Part shown: piece after piece, positions 26,201 to 37,951 of the stretch
Position numbering within the stretch: the stretch's first letter is position 1
Layout: every line of letters begins with the position of its first letter
Origin: Cristatella mucedo
Lineage: Eukaryota; Bryozoa; Phylactolaemata; Cristatellidae
Direction of reading: 5' to 3'
Assembly: GCA_009760855.2 (NCBI GenBank)
Contig: WPIO01000023.1
Location: 683,501-747,500, forward strand
DNA: 64,000 nucleotides
Notes under the pieces: generated by a model
Database searches by the model: none
What the model was told of the DNA's origin: nothing
The model's input: the letters and a program-made list of their open reading frames with translations, nothing else
Position numbers and translations under genes: made by a program

Positions 26201-29200
26201 GAGCACAATCGTGTCGTCGGCACTTTCTAAGACGACAGTTCAGAGTTATTCCCTTTTTACTTGAGTAGGCAATAAGCTGCATTAAGAGCACATGTTTGAG
26301 CAGTCACGAGTAGGTGAAGGAGTAGCTGAGAGGAGTTGATACAGGAGTAGCTAGTGGTCGTTACAAGAAGTAGATGGAGCCGGAAGCTCGTTCTGAATGC
26401 TCCGAAGAATATATGAGAGTTCAGCCAGGGTGAGCTTGACGCGTTTCAAGATAATATAATGCTTACCCTAAGCAGTTCCGTTACGACTGCTAAAGGTAGT
26501 GCAAAGCTCGGAAGCTATGGTAGTTGATATACAAGTTTGTTACTTCAGCATCAAATAATTACTATCGGATCTTTACCAGCTACTCTTTTTCAAGAAACTT
26601 TGATTTAACTATAAACTCATGGCAAGTGGGGTACTGTTTGAGTCTAGCAATTCAAGAATGCTTGATGAATAATAGCGACTTCTGATATTTGCAGAAGGAA
26701 GTTTTTAAAATACTGCTCCGTAACTACTAACAAGACCAAAACACTTGAATGTATTATTTTCTTCATCATGCTAAACACAGTGAATTAATTAACACATATT
26801 TTTTCATATAATTGTTTAAATTAAAGTGCCTAATGAATCTGAAATTAGTGGATATTAATATTCGCTAAACGCATAATTAGCAGGATGTCATAATAATACT
26901 GGCATGGTACAAGAATAGACAAAATATAAAATCAAATGGTTAGATCACAAGTTGAGTATTTGTGCTTTAATAATAAGAATACGAAGGTTGAGAAAAGTTA
27001 CTGACTATATTTATTAGCAAATCAATTAGCCTTTTGACTTGTTACTACGAGACTTCCCGTAGTTTTAATTATGTGTACCTGCGCTCTCTGTCGATATAGA
27101 GAATAACAGTAATATGCCACTAATACTGCGCCTAAAGAGAAGAAAACCTCATTCCGGGAACTTGAAAAATTGCTGCAAGAGAAGTGATAGGAAATAATAA
27201 TAATAATAACAATGATAATGTACTTGATAAAGCGCCCTCAAAGAACTTAATCTCTTTCTAGGCGCTTTACATTTGCGGCAAAGGGAAATGCAATTGAATG
27301 GTAAGTAAAATCATGCTTGAAAAACAAACGAGATGAATAACATGGTTAGGGGTGACATGCACAGGGTCAGCATGCAAATGTGGTTAGTGGCAGCATGCAC
27401 AGTGTCAGCACACATAAGCACATCAAAGACGAATCACAGGGACCCACTAAATGCGGTCCTAAATAGGGGTGTTTTTAAGTTCCTTTTAAATGTGGTCAGG
27501 TCAGGGGATGTTCTGAAGCAGGTCGGGAGGGAGTTCCAGGCTTTGGGAGCATACGAACCAAATGCACGGTCTCCAAAGGATTTGAGGTTTGTACGAGGTA
27601 TTTCTAGACTGTTGGATTCCGAAAAGCGGGTGGTACGATGCATGGCCTGATGGGGGAGTATGTCGGAGAGATAGGCTGGAGCCATAGAATGAAGGGACCT
27701 AAAAGTGAGGGACAAAACCTTGAAGTCAATCCGTTGCTTGACTGGTAGCCAGTGCAGGTCAGCGAGAAGTGGAGTAATGTGGCAACTGTGACGCTCACGA
27801 CAGACAAGCCTAGCTGCAGAGTTTTGCACCAGCTGCAATCGCCTGATCGCACATGCTGGTAGGCCAGTAAGCAGTGAGTTGCAGAAGTCGAGACGAGATG
27901 TTACGAATGCATGGACTAACTTGGACGTGGTATCTTTATCTAAACAAGCCCAAATTTTAGCAATGTTATGAAGCTGAAAATAGGCGGATTTGACTGTGGA
28001 GCTGATATGGCCGTCTAACGAGAGGTCGCTTTGGAATATGACACCTAGATTCCGAGCTGATTCGACAGGAGATATGCTGGCAGAGCCAATTTTGAGCGTC
28101 CGCCTTTTCAATCTCTGAATCACACTGGGTTTGCCCATAACTAGTAAGTTAGTTCTGTCATCGTTTAGTTTTAGAAAATTTGCTGCCATCCATGTGTGGA
28201 TGTCATCAATGCATGCAGCAAGTGAGTTTAGAGAATTTGAGGTGCTTGAAGGCTGGGAGGAATCAAAGCAAAGGTACAACTGAGTGTCATCCGCATAGAA
28301 GTGAAAGCCTAGATTGTGCTTGGCAATCACATCAGCAAGAGGCAGAGTATAAACTGTGAAAAGAACCGGACCTAGCACGTAACCCTGAGGTACTCCATAT
28401 TTCAGAGGTACTTCAGATGATCTTTGTCCATTCACGTCAATACTCTGGAGTCTCCCACTGAGATAGGACCTGAACCACTGCAGAGCAGTGCCAGTAATGC
28501 TCAGGCGAGATTAGAGGCGCTCTAGAAGAACTTTGTGATCGATGGTATCAAAAGCTGCCGAAAGATCAAGCAAAACAAGCAGAGACACTCTACCCATGTC
28601 TGCATTCCTAAGTAGGTCGTTGTATACCCGAAGCAATGCTGACTCACTGGAGTGATTAGCTCTAAAGCCCGACTGGAACTTACTAGCAAGGTGTGAGGTT
28701 TCGATATACGAGTTCAGCTGGTCCACCACGACCCGTTCCAGTGTCTTTGATAGAAATGGTAGAAGGGAGACTGGGCGGTAGTTGCTCAAGTTCTCTTGGT
28801 TTAGTGTTGCTTTCTTGAGGAGAGGCCTGACTACAGCTTTTTTGAAAGGTGCTGGGACATGACCTGAGGCTAATGACATATGAATGATGTTAGTTATGCA
28901 TGGCAGCAGCAGATCAATGCAACGTAGGAGCAGGACAGTGGGAATAGGGTCCAGAGGACTTGCTGTCTTCTCTGATTGCGATACGAACTTTAGGACTAGA
29001 TCACTTGTGACCTGTTTAAATGCAGACATTGAGGTGCAGCCAGAAACCGAGGAACATCATTCTAGTGGGGAGGTTGTCATCGCAGAGATGGATTCCCTGA
29101 TCTTGTCTATCTTCTACACAAAGAATCGAGAGAAGCGATCGGCTAGATCATCACAAGGATCATCAGGTAAGGAGCTAATCTGGGAACGGTTGAGGAGATG

Positions 29201-32200
29201 GTTTATTGTCGACATCAGCATTTTTGGATTGTGCATCTGTAATTCAACAATGTTTCTATAGAAGCTAGACTTAGCCTTTGCTAGGATCGATTGGTACGAC
29301 TTACAGTAGTCTTAATAAGCCTGTCGATGGACAGTTTGTCCGGATCCTTTGTATGCTTTTTCAAGCTTTCGCTTAGTAGACCTGGCTAGTTTAATGTCTG
29401 TGGTAAACCATGGGCCGTCTGGGCGGGGGCGCACAGTGAGCTTTGTCAGAGGTTAATAACATGAAGCGTTTTGTGCGTAGCCAAACGTGCAATAGAAAAA
29501 ATATCTCGTTCAAGATTATTGGTGAGCCGAATTCTGGTTAGTTACTTGAACTGAATTATACGAAAGTAAAGTTTAGAACTCATGGCCTACAGGAACAGAA
29601 AACAGAAGTTCACTGAGGCGTAGATCAAGCCGAGCTGAACGTATGCATTTTAGCTGAGTCTTAAATGATGGGAAGTTAATATATGTGGTTGATGGGGAAG
29701 GAAACACGTTCCACACATTGTGTGACCTAAGAATGATCACCAGACAATTTCCATTGAGTGCTACGATTTGTTCAAGACAACTGGAAGCTAAGTAGCGGAA
29801 GGTGCAAAAGCACAATGAAGAAGCAAGCGGGTTACATTTTTAGGCTGGAGTAATAAGTGATGCTAAATGTAAGCCGAGTAAGAATCTTGTAATCTATGTA
29901 TTCCGTGCTTAACAGGGAGCCAGTGACGCTTAGGCAGAACTGCTGGGATGCCACAGCGTCGGCGATGACAAAACACCAGCGGGCTGCTGATTTTTGCATT
30001 ATTTTCGACGATAATCGGCACCGGCCAGGGGTCCTTAAAAACGGAGTTTCTATATTGCTGAGGAGATGTTATATTGCTTTTTCTATTTTAGTTGCCATGC
30101 TCCGATCTATGCAGACAAGTTGGGGCTATGTTCCAGTGCTAAAAGAAGGCCGTCTTGACAGTGGAGGCACTGCACTCATCGAATCAAATCGTTTTTGAAT
30201 AGCACTCCTAAATTACGGTCAGACGTATTTGGATTGGTTCGAGATATATCAATCTTGGGTGCGAGGTCTTTAATTGCAATGGTTTCGCCAGGCATGGCCA
30301 TAACTATAAGGCTTGGGCATAGTTTTGCAAGTGTAAAAAGGCGCCGAGTGAAGACTTAAACAGCTGGCGCTGTGGGCGTTGAGCATCGTGCAAGAGTTGC
30401 TGCACTCTAGAGCTGTTGCCGGACTCACAAAATAAACCTGCGGGACTCGTGAATATATTTCCCTCTGCTAATGATATCATCTTTAAGCTTCAGGAAGTTA
30501 CCGGATGTACAAGAGTGAAACTTTTTGATTCAGATTATTTCAAGGAAATTAAGTGAGTGGATGCAGGGCAAGACTTAGAATTGTGAAAGGATAGGTAGAG
30601 CTGAGAGTTATTGGTGTGGAAATGAAGGCCAGTAAAGTTTCAGCTAAAAAAATTGGGGGGCATAAGACAAAACTTTGCATGACGTAATTTTATTAAGGCT
30701 CTTGGGATGACCAAGATTCGTTTTTATGGACATCTTTATATGAGATATGACCTAACCCAGCTTAGCTCAGAGCCCATCATACAAGGGTGTTTCTAGAAAA
30801 GTCAATGGCTGTCTAAGAGTAAAAACACATCCGATAGGTATGCGAGATTTTCCAGAGAGGCCAGAACATTTTTAGAATTTCTAAGACAGTATTTGCAAAA
30901 CATCTGCTGGTGTTTACAAACCGGTCAGTACACTACCGTCGTTGGCATTCAGACGAATTACCGCAGCCAAATTTCCAATTTTCGCTTATATGCTGCCACG
31001 AGAAAGAGAACAAAATAAGCGGTATGATTATTGGTCTGGAAACCTTTAATTTGTAACCGGCTTAATTAGGAGTGGCTTCCCGACATTGTCATCTTCTTGG
31101 AGTTCCTCACGGACATTTTCAATGTGGCAACATGTTCTTGCATGTGAAATGACGAGCTGCTCAATAAGCAAATGCAAAACGCTAATTACATGATCAGAAA
31201 GCTTCAGATAAAGGCTGACCGTGGCCAGAACCAGGCGACTGCACTGGTGAGGTCAACAGATATGCGACGGTTGTCCTCCAAGGTGAGTGCTCATTGCTTA
31301 CTAGGCATGATATCTCCCTCTGTTGAAGTCATTGGGTATGCGGAAAAGAGCTGTAGAATGCTGATAATAGAATCGAGATGACATGTCTTTTCATCAGCAT
31401 GCTTGCAATTAAGTTCACCTACATCTCGCATTCCATGGGACACTTAATATTGATTACAAATGATCTCTCTCTGCCATTGTAAAGACGGTTCCATGATATT
31501 GTCAATACCTTTTGTTTTTTGATCGCACAGCTTAGGCCAGGAGACAGATATGCAAAAGGGTGGCTATGAAGATCTATTGACAAAGGCAAATAAGTTTTTT
31601 CAGTATCTTATGATTAATTTTCTCTACATGACCCGCAAGTATATCCACTTCTGTTGGCCTCATCCATGTGAAAGGTCCACTAGCAACGAACCATTTTAAT
31701 TGCGTCGACTGATATCGACCAAAGGAAGTCAGAATCAGTCTTCGTTTCGAAAAGGAGTCAAAGTGTTTCGTACCGCCAGCTGGGCCGAAGATTTTGGCGC
31801 ACAGAGTAGCTCAGTAGAGGAGCTGAGTATACAGGAACTGTGCTTAGTACGGCAAGAGAGATAACGCCACTTATAACGGTGCGCAGATAAGCTCAAAGCA
31901 TGTTGTTGCGATCAGTAAAGTCACAGTTAAAATTTACCCGATTCAGCAGTCTCGTTTAAATATCGGCAGAAAAGCATTCATGACTATAACCATGGCTTGA
32001 AACGAGAATAATGGATAAAAAACTAAAGGATTCCAACCGATGTCCTAGTTCGTGAAGAGCAAGCATTTACCTTTCGGCTGAGACTGTATTGAGCGCGACG
32101 GTAGGATGCACTAGTAAGTTAAAATAGAAACACCATTGGCCCTAGCTATTTATGGTACAGCGATACCATTTCATGGTTATCTCCCGAAATTTGAATTTAC

Positions 32201-35200
32201 CAGACGCAGTGACGTGTTTGGGCACTCTGGAATCTATTGAGAACATAAGAGATTCATAGTTTCCCAAGCTGTAAGTAGGGTCTGCGAAGAGACTCAAACA
32301 GTCCTCCAAGAGTTGCTGCACTCTAGGGCTGCTGTCTGACACCAGTGAACCCTGGTGACTAGTGAATATTTTTCTCTACGCTAGGAATGTGAATTTTTAT
32401 ATTGAGGTATGGGCTAGATTTATTCGTGATGTCGACCGCCGACCGCGACCGTTGCATACCTACTGGTGCTGCACCAACGAGTCGCTACTCATGTTCAAAG
32501 GCCTCGGCTACACAAGTATTCGTGGCCGGTTGGCGAGGACTAGCACAGGTGGGAGTTTTTGTCTGTGACCTTAAGGAATTCAGTGCAGAAGCTGATACAT
32601 CTGGTTTGTAATAGTAAGCCCTGCGCGAGACAGTGAAGATGCTTCGATCCACCCGAAATGAGATTCTCGGATTGACAGATAAAACTATCGTCCAGCTATT
32701 ATTCTGTTGGCTTTATGGAACGAACATATGTTACATCATTTCAGCACTTCTCGCCGACCTGCACTGGTTCCAGTCAATATGTTACATCATTTCAGCACTT
32801 CTCGCCGACCTGCACTGGTTCCAGTCAAGCAAAGCATCGACTTCCAGATTTTGTCACTCACGTTTTGGTCACTTCATTCTTTGGCTCCTGTCTACCTATC
32901 AGATATAGTCTTCCACGAGGCTAAGCATCGTACCACCCGCTTTTCGGAATGTAACTGTTTACCCATACCTCATAAAAATCTCAAATCATTTGGTGACCGT
33001 ACCTTTAGTTAGTATGCTCTTAAAGCCTGGAACTAACTCCTGACTAAGTCACGGCATCTCCTGAATGGTCCACATTTAAGATGAAACAAAAACGCATCTA
33101 TTTATGACAGCATTTGGTGGGTCCCTGTGATTCGACCTTTATGTGCTTATGCCTGCTGACAATGTGCATGCCACACCTAACTTTGCTATTCTTGTTGTGT
33201 ATGTATTCATCATGGTCCCACTAAGCATTCGATCGTGCTTCCTTTGCGGTAATTGTAAAGAGCCTAGAAAGAGATTGAGTTCTCTGAGGGTGTATAACAA
33301 ATATATTTTACTATTAATATTATATTACATCGGTTTATTAAGCTTAAAAAATGAAAATGTGCATAACAGTGGAGTGCTAATTAATCGGATTTGACGACTG
33401 AGTAGTTTACTATGGATAGATTTGGAAAATGCGTTGAATACTGTGTGGTCCTTAGGACAATGAACATAAATACAAGTGAAGAAATATGTGAAGATAATAT
33501 CTTTTTGAGTCAAAAGTTACATGTTAGTGATAAACAAATTTTCTAGATGCATCAATGGCCAGAATAGAGGAGATACAAATGTCAATCAAATAACTTTAAA
33601 ATGAAATAAAGTTTCAAACGTGGTTACGGGAGTTTGAATAAAGTAATGAATGAAATAACTAAGTTAATTTGCATATGGGCGAAAAACCTTGGTAAGCCTT
33701 TGATGTCAATACCATTTTTGGTGGAACATTTTTGTCATCCAAATTCTCTCGATGTAAAGAAATTGTCTCCAGATCTATAAAAGGAGCGATGCAAGACTTC
33801 TTGAAAGTGGCGTTAATAGCGATTTGGAAATCTGATATTGATAGATTAAGCATCTCCATGACGTTCAGAGAAATAAAAATACCTTGGAGCCTTCATGAAC
33901 GTGAGTGAAGAGGAAACAACTGATATCAGAATTAAAAAAAAGTCTTAAATATTCATTATAATCTTGTAAAGGAACACCAAGATATAGCGGAGTTTTTTAA
34001 AAGCTTACTGCATGGTTATACACGCTCTTTCTCGGTACATTAGGTTCGCGAACGCAAATATGATATTAAATTTCTGAATTTGCGTTGTGCCTTATTGAAG
34101 TGGATCGATTTGTCGAACTTCCACTATCGAACTTGGAGATTATGTTATCGGGAGGTTTGAATTTGGTGAAGCAACAACGATATTGCTAGACTGAACACCT
34201 GTGCAACACACTGGTGAAGCTCGGGCTTACTAATAATTTAATTTTGATGATTCTGTCTCTCGATTTGATATCATAGATATAATGAGCATATTATTAACTA
34301 GAAAGTAAACTAAATACTATTAAGATATATCATTTTGCAGTACGTTCCCGCGGACGCTCTGCTTGACACTTACCGAATAATCTTTTGCGTTGTCAGGAAA
34401 AATAGATGGTATCACGTAGAGATCAAACAGTCGTGAGAACGGACCTTGGCCTAAAATGATACACCAGCTGAAGTCATCGTCATGGTTTCACTAGCAGATT
34501 TCTGTAAGAGACGAGATTACCTAGATCGTGGCAGAGCCCGGCAATTTTGACGGAAAGGATGTCTTCATTGGTAATATTTAGGTTGGGCTGGCTGTTCTTG
34601 AGATGTTGCACAAGTTCGCCGGCTAAGTAGCATACTCTAGAATGAAAAATAGAAATTGGACTGTATTTAAGGAATTAAACAAACTTTAGCACCCATTTTG
34701 AGTTTTATTTAGCAAGCGTATATTATATTACCTGTGGCAGTTATCAGGCAGTTGCAAGCAACATGTTACGTATTTGGGAGCTTTACGTTCGTGCACAAGG
34801 TGAAATCATCATGATATCATCATATTGTGAAGATCACAGGGTGAAAAGTCGTAGTACGCAGCCCGAATATATATTTATAGCCGATACCTTAATGAAAAAG
34901 TTCCTATGCCTCGAGCAGGGAAGATCATTCACGAGCTACGAAGGGGTTTACTTAGGTCAGGAAACAGCCCTAGTGAGCAAAATTTCCGTTTTACGCTGCC
35001 AGCATCCTTCCGTTTATTTGCCCATGTACCGCGGCAGCCACAATAAGGTATTATATGCAGTTATATTACTCGATTAAGCATCTTAAGATTAAGCTTTAAT
35101 ATTGGAAAAGATTAAAATATGAGCCAATCAAAAACATCATGGAGTTTGAAAATCTGAGCTGAGAACACCACGAGACAAAGGCCGGCATGTGTTTGTGCAG

Positions 35201-37895
35201 AGGCAGCCGAGTAACAATAATCGGAAGGAGTTGAGTTGCGAGAACAGGTGCGTGCGGTGCGAATCTAATCTGACATTTACGAAATGGTGTATGGACTTGT
35301 GTGATCAGCTTTGTATAAAAATTTGGCGTGTGAGAATTTGACTAACGTCAAGCCTATATTAATTGAGTCACCAGCTACGACAAGGCGATGGCGGCAGAAG
35401 CCATGACAGAGGTTATAGAAGAGAACAAGTTCGCCCTACTATAGAGAATGCCGTGAATGATACAGCGGAAAACGTCCCGAACATCGTAGCAGAAAAAAAA
35501 CGCACGAAACATGTCTGAGATGGCTATGGGATCTGAGGCAGAGTTAAAAGGTGGTGCTGCCACGGATTTGCCGCCATGGACACCATGGTGGTAAGTACTC
35601 AGCACTGATTTAAAGAGCTGATTGTACATTCCTATCATTAGAACGAGTCACGATCTTTCGGCAGCTTTTGATACTATAGATTCCCATGTCCATTTCGAGC
35701 ACCACGCATGTCACCTGGGCATCACTAGTACTGCACTGCAAAGGTTTAAGCCTGGTCTCAGTGAAAAACTCCAGAGTAGTGATGCGAACGTCGAAAGGTA
35801 ATCCCACGAAGCCCTGAAGTACAAGGTAACAAATGACGGGGCTTGAACCAGTTCTTTTCACGATTTACACACTTCCTCTTGCCGATGTGATTGCCAGGCA
35901 CAACTTAGGCCTTCGCTTCTATGCAGATGACACTTATGACCTTTGCTTCAATCCCTCCCAGCCCACCAGCACATCGAACTCTCTCAGCTCTCTTGCTGCA
36001 TGTATTGAGTACAGCAGCACATGGATGGCAGAAAACTCTTATTAAGTGAATGGTGATAAAACCAACTTACTAGTTATGAGCAAACCAGGTGTGACTAAAA
36101 ATTAGAGGCTATTGCTTAATATCAGCTCTGCAGGCGCATCTCCTGCCGAGTCTCTACACAATCTAGGCGTCCTGTTCCAAAATAACCTTTCTTAAGACGA
36201 CCACATCAGCTCCGGAGTCAAGTCTGCCTACTTTCAACTTCATAACACTGCTAAAATTCGGGATTGCTTAGGCAGGAAAACTAAATCTAAATTTTGTAGC
36301 GCATCTGTGACATCCCGTCTCAATTCCTGTAGTTCACTGCTTGCTGGTCTACCTGCCTGTGCAATAAGGCCCATTTTTCTTACAGCTGGTGCAAAACTAT
36401 GCAGCTCGGCTTGTCTGTCGTGAGCGTCGCAGTTGCCACATCACACCACTTCGCGCTGACCTGCACTGGCTCGCAGTCAAGTAATGAATCGACTCTGGGG
36501 TTCTGTTACTCACTATAAGGTTCCTTCTTTATTCGGCTCCAGCCTACCTATCATTCTACTCAGCCGCCAGGCTAAGCCTGATGTCACCCGATTTTCGGAA
36601 TCTAATCGTTTACCTATACCTCTTACGAACGTCTAATCCTTTGGATACCGTGCGTTTAGTTAGCATGCTCACAAAACCTGGGACTCACATCCGACTGGCA
36701 TCCCGACATCCCCTGACTTGACAACGATTAAAAAATAACCTATAAAGGCATCTATTACAGCAATTAGTGGGTCCACGTGATTTGTCCTTAATGTGTTTAT
36801 GCTTGCTGACACTGCATGCTGCTGCTAAAAATATTTGCAAGTCGACTCTGTGCATGTTACCTCTAACCATGATTCACTAGTTATCGTTGAGCATGCTACA
36901 ACTAACAATTCGATCATGCTTCCTTTGCTGCAAATGTTAAGTTATTAAGTGAACAAGATTGAGTTCACCGAGAGTGCTATACAAATTTATTATCATTGTT
37001 ATTTATTCTTTTGGAGCTAGTTACTTAAAAAACACACAAAGAGAGATTTAATACCCTTAAGGTGCTAAGCAAGGACCTATTATAATTATATAACTCGAGA
37101 ACTAATTTTTTATAGCAAATTTGAATTTCTTCCAATTGTCACATTCGCACACACAATCTCAGGTAAACAAACTCAAGCAAGACCTACCACTGATATAAAT
37201 CTGCCCAGAATCTGATTGAAACTGACTGACACAACTGCTCAGAATCGGCTACCAGTTACTAGTGATTATTTGACGTGTTCTCCTATAACTTGTAAGCAAT
37301 TTAAATCGCACGCGTACGTCAGTCCGTTCGCTAACAGTACGGTAGACCCTGAATATCTAGATATGAATTTGTGCTTAATTTTCTCTAATCTGTATTTAGA
37401 ATCACGTTTTGGTTAGTAAATATTCAGCCCTAGACTGCATTTAATTTTTTTCGAAATTTAAAATTGAATTCAACTACATATATATGTGTATCTATATAGT
37501 GTACAGGTGCCTCTAAATTGACTGAGCATATTTAAACATCTATATATTGTGGGGATCCAATTCGTTCTCTCGCCAGGTTTAAAGGCGCTGTTCTTTGGAT
37601 TTGTAGTTATACCTAACGTGCTTTTGCAGCCATTCCACTTAACACATGCAAAATTCACAGTGGAGACTTACAGGAATGCATCATTTAGTGCCGCGGCATA
37701 CTGTATTCGCTCACGTTGGGTCGTGCTCACTCATGCGGATTGGCAATAAGCAACTCAGCTGGTCACAGGGGGAGGCAGGAAAGCACTGTACACACACACA
37801 CACACACACACATACACACACACATATATACATATACATATACACACATATATATATACATATACATATATACATATATACATATATATACATAT

Positions 37896-37951
<56 letters not shown>

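Noticed and set aside
37630-37749. Serine protease exon ([11 protein letters not shown])
   Set aside because: The resemblance to RWVLTAAHC is too short, with no catalytic histidine context and an early stop.
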